In this document: piece by piece, positions 17,037-26,683 of the stretch
Position numbering within the stretch: position 1 is the first letter of the stretch
Layout: each line of letters starts with the position of its first letter
Origin: an uncultured Bacteroidales bacterium
GTDB lineage: Bacteria > Bacteroidota > Bacteroidia > Bacteroidales > Lentimicrobiaceae
Reading direction: 5' to 3'
Assembly: GCA_937894795.1 (NCBI GenBank)
Contig: CALCQV010000022.1
Coordinates: 1 to 50,810 of the forward strand
Length of the DNA: 50,810 nucleotides
The notes under the pieces: generated by a model
The model's database searches: none
What the model was told of the DNA's origin: nothing
The model's input: the letters and a program-made list of their open reading frames with translations, nothing else
Translations under genes and position numbers: made by a program

Positions 17037-18872
17037 TCAAAGGTGGGGGAATGAAAAGATACTGCCAACATCCATTAGTTTGCCATCAAACAATTCCTTT
17101 ACACTCATTCCCAATGATGCAATGAAGCTGACAATCTCCTCTTGTTGAGGATGATATTTCAAACTTCCGGCAATAAGAACCTGATTACCAAGTGTACCGC
17201 AACAACCGGGGAAAAATCCATGTTTTTGACCTTTGAGAACTACAGGCGAAGGATCAACAAACAGAACCTGAAGGCCTTCGTTTAAAAGCACCTTTTCAAT
17301 GCCACGATCAGATGTAATGAATGTCTCATTATTCAAAGGCAACAGGTTACAGCGGGTATACCCCTGATTGACATGAATTTGCATTTTCAACTTGAATGTT
17401 TCAATGATTGCCTGATCGGTGATTTTACTATTATGGATCAGATAATTATCGGTTACTATAGCGTTGTAACAGGCACTTGCAGGATAAGTTTTGCCCGGTA
17501 AATTGAATCCCTTTACAATCCGGTAACCTTGGTTGGCAATTCTCTCCACTATTAGCTGATCTAGACCGGGAGAAACCACAATGCTATCATTGCTCATACA
17601 CATAAAGATATCAGGATGGCCTGAAATCGATTTATAAACACCCGGATCACTTGGCAGCAAGGTTAGTCGAAATGATTGCATAAGTGCGTTCTTGGCAGGA
17701 AGTGGCAATCTCTTGTCTGCCAATATAAGAGGCCGAATGTTGGAATCCAACTGCTCCTTTTTAAATTCCACACTTTTAAAATGAGCTTCCAACATTGTTC
17801 TGTTGGAAGCATTATAGCCAATGGCATTATTAAATTCAACTTCCGGAACTGATATCACAATTTCGCTTTCCTGTGGTTTCGTATCAATAAGCTTTGAAAA
17901 CCTGCGCTTCCACAATTCTGTTTCAGCCAGTTGACGAAAAGATACATGAAATGGCCCAGCCAAAAGGTCATCACCTCTTACCAAGTCTTCAGAGGGGTGA
18001 AGGCCCACACGAATAACGTCAACTCCACCTTCTTTAAATATTTCAAGTAGGGTAGCGGTCAACTCCACAGCCTCCTCAAGAGTTTGCGGACAATAGTTGC
18101 CTTCCTGCCAAAGTTTCGCCAATTCAGTGTTTTTAATAACAAGAGTTGGGTATATCCTGGTACAGGAAGCCCCGAGATCAATAATCTTCCTTGCTGTTGC
18201 AACTGAGTTTTCAAATGAATCACCCGGTAATCCGGTCATCATCTGAAGCCCAAGCTTAAATCCGTAACTAATAATCAGTGCTGAAGCCTTTTCAATATCA
18301 GCTACTGTATGTCCACGGCCGGCAAAACTAAGCACCTTCACATCAAGTGATTGAGCACCAAGTTCAATAGTGCTTACTCCATACTCTTTCAATAATTTTA
18401 ATGAATCAGATGTAATATAATCAGGGCGTGTACTCAACCTGATACCATTGATTTTTCCATCTTTAAGATAATTGAATGCAATACAAAGATATTTTCGTTG
18501 CAGCTCTTCATCAATGCCGGTAAAATTGCCGCCAAAGAATCCAACTTCAATGTGAACATTTGTTGATTGACTAGCTTTAGATGCTTCAAATTCCTTAACC
18601 AGGGCCGGAGGTTTCATCTCCACCGGTTGAAGTCTTATCGGAGTTATCAGGTGTTCAGACTGTTGTTGGGAATTTTTTGCAGAAACCTGATTTCTATTTA
18701 TCTCAGGAAAAAGAATAACAGGAAGAGTTTTTAGTCGTGATTCAATAATACCGATCACTTCATTCACATCAGGCTGATGGTAACATCCTGAAATGCTGTT
18801 TTGATTACAAAACACACACCTGTTGGGGCATGCAAGTTCAGGAACAAAAACCGGGATAGTGAAGTATTTCAT
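17037..18872 (-). CDS. Radical SAM protein (ELP3-like) fused to a GME-fold DUF6873-like domain
   Basis: A 611-residue protein. Residues 15-22 hold the CxxxCxxC cluster motif (ACPNRCVFCNQ) that binds the [4Fe-4S]/SAM centre. HIEVGFFGGNFTGI and STRPDYI fit the COG1243 ELP3-like branch, but there is no acetyltransferase domain. A low-complexity insert of about 50 residues (55-105) splits the first strands. Residues about 390-611 form a separate domain with YNAIVTDNYLIHNSKITDQA, HVNQGYTRCNLL, ETFITSDRGIEKVLL, KHGFFPGCCGTLGNQ and a final DVGSIFSF. This pattern resembles the DUF6873 GME-fold (amidinotransferase/pentein-like) domain. Function is unknown; tRNA or small-molecule modification is a guess. 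It is the only gene on its strand between 17 and 18.9 kb. Confidence 0.8.
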   Translation of the reverse strand: MKYFTIPVFVPELACPNRCVFCNQNSISGCYHQPDVNEVIGIIESRLKTLPVILFPEINRNQVSAKNSQQQSEHLITPIRLQPVEMKPPALVKEFEASKASQSTNVHIEVGFFGGNFTGIDEELQRKYLCIAFNYLKDGKINGIRLSTRPDYITSDSLKLLKEYGVSTIELGAQSLDVKVLSFAGRGHTVADIEKASALIISYGFKLGLQMMTGLPGDSFENSVATARKIIDLGASCTRIYPTLVIKNTELAKLWQEGNYCPQTLEEAVELTATLLEIFKEGGVDVIRVGLHPSEDLVRGDDLLAGPFHVSFRQLAETELWKRRFSKLIDTKPQESEIVISVPEVEFNNAIGYNASNRTMLEAHFKSVEFKKEQLDSNIRPLILADKRLPLPAKNALMQSFRLTLLPSDPGVYKSISGHPDIFMCMSNDSIVVSPGLDQLIVERIANQGYRIVKGFNLPGKTYPASACYNAIVTDNYLIHNSKITDQAIIETFKLKMQIHVNQGYTRCNLLPLNNETFITSDRGIEKVLLNEGLQVLFVDPSPVVLKGQKHGFFPGCCGTLGNQVLIAGSLKYHPQQEEIVSFIASLGMSVKELFDGKLMDVGSIFSFPHL

Positions 18873-19022
18873 GATGCAAAATTAAGCTATTCACACCATG
18901 TACTTTCAAGAAGAAAAACAAACCAAAGAATATTCTGAGAATCAGGATTGACCCGGGTATAGTTCCATTATCAGAAAGTTATCAAAAGGATGAATGCTAA
19001 TGAAAGGTGAAGTTGCTGCCGT

Positions 19023-19727
19023 TTAATGGATCGGGCAGGTACTATATTCAATTAAGGTAGTATAACCTTTTGAATCAAGCTCCTCCAAAAAACGTAACCA
19101 ATAATCCCAATTATCCTTTTTAACAGCATCAGTTTGTTCAGGTGCAACTGCCCCATTGCCTTCAGATGCCATCAGGTTCTGGTTCTCTGTTACTAAAGCA
19201 TCAGAGTATTTCTTGAGAAGCTTGTCCATTTCATTAAAGGAATATCCCTTATCATCCGTATAAACCTTATAAAGCTTACAGGCCAAATGTTGATATTGCT
19301 TATAGACCTTCTTAAAGTCGGACGAGGAGTGGTCGTAGGCATCAACCTGGGCTTTTAATCCCTCAAATGGAATCATTAAAATTTCAGGATTTGAATCCTT
19401 GTAATAAGCAACGCAATTGTTTAAATTAACCGTGGTGATCTTAATCCAGTATTTTTGCCAACCAAGACTACCCTGATGCCGATAATACAATCGGAAGCCC
19501 TTGGATGTATTATCAGCCAAAGGGACAATTTTCTCAGGTTTATAGGTGGCACTATTCAAATAAAATGTTTTTACTTGGTCAGCCGTCTGATTGGTCAACC
19601 ACATACAATTACCGGGTTGGCTGCTAAAAGGAACCACATCAGGACAAAGACCAACAATCTGAGCATTTGCAATGGATAGTTGCATGATAAAAATGCAAAG
19701 AATAAGGAAGCTTTTATTAACTTTCAT
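19023..19727 (-). CDS. Exported hypothetical protein
   Basis: A 234-residue protein with a clear signal peptide (MKVNKSFLILCIFIMQLSIANAQ). The mature part has five Cys (GLCPD, GNCMW, NNCVAYY, LACKLYK, STCPIH), one of them three residues from the end, which suggests a disulphide-containing periplasmic protein. No family was recognised. It is divergent from aspS and separated from the radical SAM gene by 150 bp. Confidence 0.75.
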   Translation of the reverse strand: MKVNKSFLILCIFIMQLSIANAQIVGLCPDVVPFSSQPGNCMWLTNQTADQVKTFYLNSATYKPEKIVPLADNTSKGFRLYYRHQGSLGWQKYWIKITTVNLNNCVAYYKDSNPEILMIPFEGLKAQVDAYDHSSSDFKKVYKQYQHLACKLYKVYTDDKGYSFNEMDKLLKKYSDALVTENQNLMASEGNGAVAPEQTDAVKKDNWDYWLRFLEELDSKGYTTLIEYSTCPIH

Positions 19728-19826
19728 GCGGAAATTTTTAGGAAGTATACTATTAATAGCAAAAACTGAAGAAGGTAATCTGTAGAATCGATATTTTTTA
19801 CCTTATTTACTGAATGCTTAAATGAT

Positions 19827-19834
19827 TAATTTCG
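19827..19834 (+). promoter_or_regulatory. aspS -7 box TAATTTCG
   Basis: TAATTTCG differs from TAnnTTTG at one base and lies 23 bp before the aspS ATG. It sits in a 17-bp block (19821-19837, AATGATTAATTTCGCAC) that recurs with one mismatch in the glnS promoter (48255-48271). This placement also rules out an aspS start at the upstream ATG 19822. Confidence 0.55.
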
Positions 19835-19857
19835 CACATTCAAAAAACAAAAATCAA

Positions 19858-21615
19858 ATGCTGAGAACACATACCTGCGGTGAGCTTACACTATCACATA
19901 AGAATCAATCAGTTACCCTCACAGGATGGGTACAGAGATCACGTGATCTTGGTGGAATGACTTTTATTGACCTGCGCGATCGTTATGGACTGACACAACT
20001 GGTATTTAATATGGAAACAGATGCGGCACTCTGTCTGGAAGCTCGAAAACTGGGTCGTGAGTTTGTTATATCAGCATCCGGAGTTGTTTCAGAAAGAAGT
20101 AATAAGAATCCCAAAATGGCTACCGGTGATATTGAAATCACCGTACAGCACTTTGAAATACTGAATGAATCGAAAACTCCGCCATTCACTATAGAGGATA
20201 ATACGGATGGTGGTGATGAACTCAGAATGAAATACCGTTATCTGGACCTGCGCCGTAGTGTAGTGCGTGATAATCTTTTACTCCGTCACCGTATGGGCAT
20301 CGAGACCCGTAATTATCTCAATGACCAGGGTTTCATTGAAGTGGAAACACCGGTACTGATAAAGTCGACTCCCGAGGGTGCCCGTGATTTCGTTGTTCCT
20401 TCACGAATGAATGAAGGCCAGTTCTATGCGCTGCCACAGTCACCCCAGACTTTCAAGCAATTATTGATGGTATCAGGATTTGACAAGTACTTCCAGATAG
20501 TAAAATGTTTCCGGGATGAAGACCTACGAGCTGACCGTCAACCTGAGTTTACACAGATTGACTGTGAGATGTCGTTTATAACTCAGGAAGATATCCTGAA
20601 TACTTTTGAAGGGCTTACCAAATATCTGTTTAAGAAAGTTAAGGAAGTGGATATTCAGACGTTTCCACGCATGTCATTTGCCGATGCCATGAAATATTAC
20701 GGAAATGATAAACCGGATATCCGCTTTGGCATGAAGTTCGTTGAGCTTAATGAGCTAGTTAAAGGACATGACTTTAAAGTATTTGATGAAGCTGAATTGG
20801 TAGTAGGTATTAATGCACCCGGTTGTGCAGTATATACGCGCAAGCAACTTGATGCACTTACTGATTTCGTGAAACGTCCACAGCATGGAGCAGCAGGTCT
20901 GGTGTATGTGAGGTATCAGGAGGATGGCACCCTGAAATCGTCGGTTGATAAATTCTATACGGAGCAGGAATTGAAACGTTGGGCTGAAGCTTTTGATGCC
21001 AAGCCGGGCGACCTGATGTTAATCCTGGCAGGTACTACAGCAAAAGCACACAAGGCACTCTCTGAGCTCAGGCTTGAAATGGGCAATCAATTGGGGCTTC
21101 GCAATCCGGATGTATTTGCACCACTTTGGGTTGTTGACTTCCCGTTACTTGAATGGGATGAAGAAACAGCCAGATATTATGCCATGCACCACCCGTTCAC
21201 TTCACCAAAACCTGAAGATATTGCACTACTTGACAGCGACCCGGGTAAAGTTAGGGCCAATGCCTATGACATAGTGATCAACGGAGTTGAAGTAGGCGGA
21301 GGTTCCATAAGGATTCATAACCGAGACCTGCAAAAAAAGATGTTTACCTTACTCGGATTTACTGATGAAGATGCGCAGGCTCAATTTGGATTCCTTATGA
21401 ACGCTTTTGAATATGGTGCACCACCTCATGGCGGTATTGCCTTTGGTTTCGATAGAATGTGTTCTCTTTTTGGAGGTTCAGACAGTATACGGGATTACAT
21501 TGCATTCCCAAAAAACAATTCCGGACGTGATGTGATGATTGATTCACCGGCACCTATAAAACAGGAGCAATTGGATGAACTGAAATTAATAGTCAATTTA
21601 CCAAAACAATTATAG
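19858..21615 (+). CDS. aspS: Aspartyl-tRNA synthetase
   Basis: A class IIb synthetase of 585 residues, close to the E. coli length. The N-terminal OB fold binds the anticodon (LTGWVQRSRDLGGMTFIDLR). Motif 2 is CFRDEDLRADRQPEFTQID (about 217-235). The bacterial GAD insertion lies between motifs 2 and 3, and motif 3 is GIAFGFDRMCSLFGG near residue 525. The start ATG 19858 (MLRTHTCGEL) matches the family. An in-frame ATG at 19822 lies upstream of the promoter box and is rejected. Whether it charges only tRNA-Asp or also tRNA-Asn is not decided here. Confidence 0.97.
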   Translation: MLRTHTCGELTLSHKNQSVTLTGWVQRSRDLGGMTFIDLRDRYGLTQLVFNMETDAALCLEARKLGREFVISASGVVSERSNKNPKMATGDIEITVQHFEILNESKTPPFTIEDNTDGGDELRMKYRYLDLRRSVVRDNLLLRHRMGIETRNYLNDQGFIEVETPVLIKSTPEGARDFVVPSRMNEGQFYALPQSPQTFKQLLMVSGFDKYFQIVKCFRDEDLRADRQPEFTQIDCEMSFITQEDILNTFEGLTKYLFKKVKEVDIQTFPRMSFADAMKYYGNDKPDIRFGMKFVELNELVKGHDFKVFDEAELVVGINAPGCAVYTRKQLDALTDFVKRPQHGAAGLVYVRYQEDGTLKSSVDKFYTEQELKRWAEAFDAKPGDLMLILAGTTAKAHKALSELRLEMGNQLGLRNPDVFAPLWVVDFPLLEWDEETARYYAMHHPFTSPKPEDIALLDSDPGKVRANAYDIVINGVEVGGGSIRIHNRDLQKKMFTLLGFTDEDAQAQFGFLMNAFEYGAPPHGGIAFGFDRMCSLFGGSDSIRDYIAFPKNNSGRDVMIDSPAPIKQEQLDELKLIVNLPKQL

Positions 21616-21746
21616 AATAATCTGTTGCCATTGCTCTGTTTCACGCAAACAAGCATCAAATTACTTTGGTTAGTGCACAAAGTTATTTCAATATTGACAT
21701 TAAATTGTTTGAGGACCCGTTTGATAAGAAACAAAACAGACAAAGC

Positions 21747-22085
21747 ATGAAACCAATCAAAACATTGTTGCCCTTTTCACGCTGGATGCTCAGAATATTA
21801 GTTCTGGCATGGCTGATTATGCATAACGTATCAACAATACAGGGATTGGATGTCCATAATCTGAACTTTTATATAGCCCTGGGATTTGTGTTCTTCGGAT
21901 TATTACTCTTTGCAGGAGGCTTTTCATCAAAACCGGGGCTTACTGTTATATCGGCCATTTTCCTGTCTCTCTTATTTATCTATAAGATTTATCTGAATTT
22001 TATTCCTTCAGTGACTGAAAATCAGGTAATAAGCTTCGTACTTTTATCCGTGTCAATTTACTTCCTGTCGTCAGCCAATAAATAA
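21747..22085 (+). CDS. Small integral membrane protein, hypothetical
   Basis: A protein of 112 residues with four hydrophobic segments (LRILVLAWLIMH, FYIALGFVFFGLLLFAG, TVISAIFLSLLFIYKIYL, VISFVLLSVSIYFLS). The start MKPIKTLLPF at 21747 is preferred over an upstream TTG at 21666. It ends 14 bp before the queuosine-precursor transporter gene and is probably cotranscribed with it. No family was recognised. Confidence 0.7.
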   Translation: MKPIKTLLPFSRWMLRILVLAWLIMHNVSTIQGLDVHNLNFYIALGFVFFGLLLFAGGFSSKPGLTVISAIFLSLLFIYKIYLNFIPSVTENQVISFVLLSVSIYFLSSANK

Positions 22086-22099
22086 AGTCCTCTCAGCCT

Positions 22100-22768
22100 A
22101 TGAGCAATTTCAAGTACTTTGATGTAATAATGGCCCTATTTGTGGCAGTTCTCTTGATTTCCAACCTTGCTTCTACCAAAATATTAAGCCTGGGACCCTT
22201 TACATTTGATGGAGGAACGCTATTATTCCCACTCAGTTATATATTTGGAGATATACTCACCGAAGTGTATGGTTATCAACGAGCCCGAAAAGTGATTTGG
22301 ACTGGCTTCGGAGCTGCCCTCTTGATGTCGCTTGTACTCTGGATAGTGCAGATTCTTCCTGCTGCTGCTGACTGGCCAAACCAACAGGCTTATGAGTCGT
22401 TGCTTGGTTTCGTTCCACGTATTGTAATGGCTAGCTTAATAGCCTATTTTGCGGGAGCATTCTCCAATGCTTTTCTACTGTCGAAATTGAAGATACGTAC
22501 CAACGGCAAGTATCTCTGGATACGAACCATTGGATCAACCATCATTGGCGAAGGAATTGACACGGTTATATTCTGTATGGTGGCATTTTACGGTTTATTC
22601 CCCAATGAAGTGCTGGTAGCTATCATTATATCAAATTATCTTTTCAAGACCGGTGTAGAGGTTATCTTCACACCGGTTACATATGCCATTGTCAGGTTTC
22701 TGAAAAAAAAGGAGGAAGTAGATACTTACGACAGGGGAATAAGTTACAATCCATTCAGGTATTTTTAA
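22100..22768 (+). CDS. yhhQ: Queuosine precursor transporter (YhhQ/COG1738 family)
   Basis: A 222-residue membrane protein with about six helices. It carries the family signatures ISNLASTKI, FPLSYIFGDILTEVYGYQRAR and WIRTIGSTIIGEGIDTVIF. Members import preQ0/preQ1 or queuine-type precursors used to modify tRNA at position 34. A 12-bp terminator hairpin follows four bases after the stop. No other queuosine genes are in the window. Confidence 0.9.
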   Translation: MSNFKYFDVIMALFVAVLLISNLASTKILSLGPFTFDGGTLLFPLSYIFGDILTEVYGYQRARKVIWTGFGAALLMSLVLWIVQILPAAADWPNQQAYESLLGFVPRIVMASLIAYFAGAFSNAFLLSKLKIRTNGKYLWIRTIGSTIIGEGIDTVIFCMVAFYGLFPNEVLVAIIISNYLFKTGVEVIFTPVTYAIVRFLKKKEEVDTYDRGISYNPFRYF

Positions 22769-22772
22769 AGAG

Positions 22773-22814
22773 AAGAGGTTAAGACCGGTATTTGAAAACC
22801 ACTCTTAACCTCTT
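22773..22814 (+). terminator. Hairpin terminator after yhhQ
   Basis: AAGAGGTTAAGA (22773-22784) and TCTTAACCTCTT (22803-22814) form a perfect 12-bp stem with an 18-base loop. It lies just after the transporter stop codon. The following T-run is weak. Confidence 0.65.
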
Positions 22815-22945
22815 TACATATTCACCATATTTTAAAATATACCCTTTTTAGACTAGTTGCTGACTACTATAAATTGGCACTTTGGCATTTTTCAATTGAT
22901 CAACTGCCTATAGCAGTCAACATATAGCAAATAGATGGCACCTCT

Positions 22946-24589
22946 CTAATCTAACAGTACAATCTTTGTCACATACGCTTTCCCTTTTTGGTCAAGCCGT
23001 AAAAGATATGTACCTCTGCCAATAGCAAATGCATCAATTGCAAAAGAAGAATGGTTTGAAATAGTGCGATCCATCATTACATTCCCCTTTGTGTCAATTA
23101 TCTTCAATTGTGCATCACCACCAGATTGACCTGCAGTGAAATAAAGTAATCCTGTTGAAGGATTAGGATAGACACTGATGCCTTCCATAGTATTATCAAC
23201 AACACTTACAGCTCCTTCCTGTGTTACGGTAATTTGCTGCATAAGATCGGATGCACCAACTGTTAATGTGGCCACTCTGACTTCACTGGATGTATTCTCT
23301 TCGTAATCGACAACAATGATACCCGAGCCACTCCCATCGGCAGTTGCAGAAACCCATGATTCAGGTGAAGTAACAGACCAGTTGGCATTACAAGTAATAT
23401 TAAACGTAGTGGTACCTGCCTGTGCAGTAACATCCTGGTTTAAGGGATCAACGCTCAAAACAACTGCAGCACCTGCCTGAGTAACGGTTACAATTGCCGT
23501 TGGCACACCGGCTGCACTCACAGATATGGTAGCAACCCTTTGCTCAAGCTCTTCATTGGCTTCATATCCCACGTTTAACGTAGCATTACCGGTACCTGCT
23601 GACGGGACAGATATCCATGAAGCATTTGTTGCAGTAGTCCAATCAAGATTTGACGAGATACTGAAACTGGTTGTGCCGGCCTGAGCAGATACATTCCGGT
23701 TGGCAGGTGATACCATCAGCATAGCACTGAATCCTTCCTGAGTAACTGTTACAACTTCATCAGGCAAACCCTCAACTGTAACTGTAATATTTGCTACACG
23801 GGTTTCAGGGGAGGTATTGGCTTCATAATTCGCATAAAATATATCCGTTGCAAACCACTCAATCTCCAAAACACACCAAGGAGCGTCACTGCTTACTGTC
23901 CAGGTTGAATTCGAAGTAACAGTAAAAGTTGCAATTCCTGCACTTGAAGTTACATCTACATTTGAAGGAGTCACCGTAAGAGTGGGTTCTGCTCCCGCCT
24001 GTGTAACGGTAACTGTTACATTAGGCAGTCCTGCAACTGATACGGTGATGGTGGCGACACGCTGCGTTGTGAGGGTGTTTGTCTGATAATTGGCAATTAT
24101 TGCACCATTACCAGATCCTGAAGAAGTGACACTACACCACCCTGCATTACTGACTGCAGTCCAGTTTGAGTTGGACGTTACTGTGAAATTAGTGCTTCCC
24201 GCAGAAGCTAAGACATTTTGATTGGATGGTGTAACTGATAGCGTAGCCACTGGTGCGGTTGCTGTAAAATGACCTATCTGTGTGCTTGAGTGAGGAGTAC
24301 ACAGATAATCATAAACTCCTGCAACTGTTACCCTGTATTCATAGAAAGTATTCGAACTGTTTATAGGCTCATCCCATGTAGCAGCTCCCGCAGGGATAGT
24401 TGTGGACGTGGTAGTATGAAAACCATTGACCCATACCCAACGGATGGTATCACCAACCTGAACATTCAGGTTAGCAGGGGTGAATGAATAATTCTGTACA
24501 CTTACTGTATGCTTAACAGCAACTGCATCGTTTGCTAAATACAAAGTTAATAGTATTGCTACGAGCGAAGATAGTAATGACTTTGGCAT
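22946..24589 (-). CDS. Secreted cupredoxin with four BACON domains and a T9SS sorting domain
   Basis: A 547-residue protein with a signal peptide ending near residue 24. Residues 25-112 form a plastocyanin-like domain with putative copper ligands H58 (NGFHTTT), C97 and H100 (YLCTPH). The axial position appears to be Gln104 instead of Met. Four BACON-type repeats of roughly 88 residues follow (about 115-465), each ending in a VTVTQ(A/E)G-like motif, with WCSV or WISV in the middle. The last about 75 residues are a type A T9SS domain (ISVYPNPSTGLLYF, GTYLLRLDQKGKAYVTKIVL). The protein should therefore be sent to the cell surface by the type IX system. A surface redox or carbohydrate-adhesion role is inferred. 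Confidence 0.9.
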   Translation of the reverse strand: MPKSLLSSLVAILLTLYLANDAVAVKHTVSVQNYSFTPANLNVQVGDTIRWVWVNGFHTTTSTTIPAGAATWDEPINSSNTFYEYRVTVAGVYDYLCTPHSSTQIGHFTATAPVATLSVTPSNQNVLASAGSTNFTVTSNSNWTAVSNAGWCSVTSSGSGNGAIIANYQTNTLTTQRVATITVSVAGLPNVTVTVTQAGAEPTLTVTPSNVDVTSSAGIATFTVTSNSTWTVSSDAPWCVLEIEWFATDIFYANYEANTSPETRVANITVTVEGLPDEVVTVTQEGFSAMLMVSPANRNVSAQAGTTSFSISSNLDWTTATNASWISVPSAGTGNATLNVGYEANEELEQRVATISVSAAGVPTAIVTVTQAGAAVVLSVDPLNQDVTAQAGTTTFNITCNANWSVTSPESWVSATADGSGSGIIVVDYEENTSSEVRVATLTVGASDLMQQITVTQEGAVSVVDNTMEGISVYPNPSTGLLYFTAGQSGGDAQLKIIDTKGNVMMDRTISNHSSFAIDAFAIGRGTYLLRLDQKGKAYVTKIVLLD

Positions 24590-24754
24590 AATAAATGAAG
24601 GTTTGATTTTAAATTCAACACCAATAATTAAACATTGTTTTACTTTAAATCTAATTAGAGATCTTCAATATTAAATCAGATGAAACTTAATCAAGCCAAC
24701 TCTGTCATTAGCAACCAATGATTTGAATTTCTTGATATTATATTGTCCATTCTG

Positions 24755-24785
24755 TTGATATAACTGAAAATAATCACTATATTTG
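24755..24785 (+). promoter_or_regulatory. Promoter TTG-N20-TATATTTG
   Basis: A -33 TTG (24755-24757) and a -7 TATATTTG (24778-24785) are 20 bp apart, as in the Bacteroidota consensus. The -7 box lies 31 bp before the ATG of the coiled-coil protein gene. Confidence 0.65.
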
Positions 24786-24816
24786 GAATAATAATAATGA
24801 GCAAATAATTCCTATC

Positions 24817-25716
24817 ATGAGAACACTTATACTAGCACTATTTATTCCATTTTGGCTTATAGCTCAATCATATGCACAGGAAATTGTGAAGGTTGAACAA
24901 ACTACAATAAATCATGCCGAGGAAAACATACCTGCCATAAAGGTCAATATCTATCAAGCAAATAAAGAAGACGTCATCAAAGACTGGGGACGGCAGGTTA
25001 TTAGCGAAACAGATAAAAAAAGCAGAAAAAAGCCAATTATCACGAAAAATGACTTAGCTATTGACAGCATTAAACTATCACAAATTTCTGATAATCCTAT
25101 TAACCTGATATCCATTTTTATGCAACACGACTGGGGTGTTGAAATGATGACAGCATTAAAGCTTAATGGTAACTATTTGGATAGTACCTATAAACTGGAA
25201 TATCAAAGGGCGTCACGTTTTATAAAGGACTTTGCTTCATCAAAATACCATGATGCAGTTGAAGTAGAATTGTCAGATGAAGAAAGGGAACTTAAAGCAC
25301 TGGAAAACAGACTTGATCAGCTGATGAAGGAAAATACAGGCTTAAGAAAAGACATTTCATCCTATGAACAGGACATAGTTGATGCCAATGAAGAAATTGC
25401 TATTCAGAAAGCAAACAGGGAAGCAAAAAATGCGCAGATCATGGAACAGGAAAGTATAGTAACAAGAGTGAGAGGTGATAAGCTATTAGTTAAGGAACAA
25501 AAGAAAATTCTAAATGACCTTAAAAGAGACAGGCAGAAAATATCAAACAGAATATCAAAAGAAGAAAGAAACATTATTACAGCCAATTCAAATATCAGCA
25601 AAGCCGACAGGGCAATTGTATTAAATGAACAGGAGCAGGTTAAGCAAAATGAATTGATACGTCTTCAAATGGAGCAAATAGATAACGTGAGGTTAAAACT
25701 AGAAGCGATTAAATAA
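24817..25716 (+). CDS. Exported coiled-coil protein, hypothetical
   Basis: A 299-residue protein with a signal peptide (MRTLILALFIPFWLIAQSYAQ). Residues about 25-145 look globular. From about 150 to the end the sequence is a long charged coiled coil (ERELKALENRLDQLMKENTG onward) with heptad spacing and few breaks. It has its own promoter and is not obviously in an operon. A periplasmic structural or tethering role is possible, but no family was recognised. Confidence 0.78.
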   Translation: MRTLILALFIPFWLIAQSYAQEIVKVEQTTINHAEENIPAIKVNIYQANKEDVIKDWGRQVISETDKKSRKKPIITKNDLAIDSIKLSQISDNPINLISIFMQHDWGVEMMTALKLNGNYLDSTYKLEYQRASRFIKDFASSKYHDAVEVELSDEERELKALENRLDQLMKENTGLRKDISSYEQDIVDANEEIAIQKANREAKNAQIMEQESIVTRVRGDKLLVKEQKKILNDLKRDRQKISNRISKEERNIITANSNISKADRAIVLNEQEQVKQNELIRLQMEQIDNVRLKLEAIK

Positions 25717-26033
25717 ATTACTACACACAATAATAAATATCACCTTAACGACTCCCTTTTGTTAGCAGAAGGTAGAATTAAAATGCATTTATAGCATAAG
25801 CTCGAAAATACATCTAATTGGAACATAATCCTGAAATGAACCAATCAGAATATATATAACCTGGTTAAATTGAAATCAGAATAAAGCAGCCTAATTAGTT
25901 TCGCATCAAGGATATAAGAATTTTTGAAATTATTTTAAAATACGGAGCACATTTTGGCCTAATGTTTGTTCAAATATGATAAATAGCCTATAAATTAACC
26001 ATTTCTATTCACAAAATTCATTTCAACACAACT
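25717..26033. other. 317-bp intergenic region with no recognised feature
   Basis: AT-rich DNA between two exported hypothetical genes. It contains no open frame with family resemblance. The only promoter-like sequence is TAATGTTTG near 25970, which has one base too many between TA and TTTG. No strong hairpin was seen. Confidence 0.5.
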
Positions 26034-26675
26034 ATGAAAAAATTGCTTTTATCAGTCGTTTGCATTCTAATAGGCATTACGACATTTGCACAAACACAAC
26101 TTTATGAAAATCCAAATTTTGCTGAACTGACCAAGGACCATAAAGTTATTGGATTGGTTCCATTCAAAACCACGGTCAAACTTCGTCCAAAAGACATGAA
26201 AGAAATGTCATCAGAACAGATCAGGGACCTTCAAATCAATGAGAGTGAGAATCTGCAGTTTGCCATGTATTCGTGGTTTATGAAGCGCAAGGAGGCCGGT
26301 AAATTAAGTGTTGATGTTCAAGATGTGGCTACAACAACCGCGTTACTGCGACAGAACAACATTACACCCGATAACATAGAAGATTACACTCCCGGTGAGC
26401 TTGCCAAGATATTGGGTGTGGATGCCATTATATCAGGAAAGTTTGAAACCAATAAACCCATGTCGGAGGGTGCAACAGTAGCCCTGGCAGTTCTTGTAGG
26501 AGTCTATGGCCCAACAAATAAAGCCGTACTTAACTTATTCATTCACAATGCAGCTGATGGGCAATTGCTGGTTAACTATAATAAAGCAGTTTCAGGTTCA
26601 TTAGGCAGTAGTACTGAAGATTTGGTAAATATACTTCTCAGGAAAGCATCACGAAGAGTAACTTATACCAAATAA
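26034..26675 (+). CDS. Exported hypothetical protein, CsgG/GNA1162-like fold suspected
   Basis: A 213-residue protein with a signal peptide (MKKLLLSVVCILIGITTFAQ). The segments HKVIGLVPFKTTV and ELAKILGVDAIISGKFE resemble periplasmic proteins of the CsgG/GNA1162/TolB-N type, where a strand is followed by an LGxDAIIxG motif. There is no lipobox Cys. The last part (LNLFIHNAADGQLLVNYNK) fits the same fold. The match is by motif only. It converges on folB with an 11-bp gap. Confidence 0.7.
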   Translation: MKKLLLSVVCILIGITTFAQTQLYENPNFAELTKDHKVIGLVPFKTTVKLRPKDMKEMSSEQIRDLQINESENLQFAMYSWFMKRKEAGKLSVDVQDVATTTALLRQNNITPDNIEDYTPGELAKILGVDAIISGKFETNKPMSEGATVALAVLVGVYGPTNKAVLNLFIHNAADGQLLVNYNKAVSGSLGSSTEDLVNILLRKASRRVTYTK

Positions 26676-26683
26676 GGAATTTG

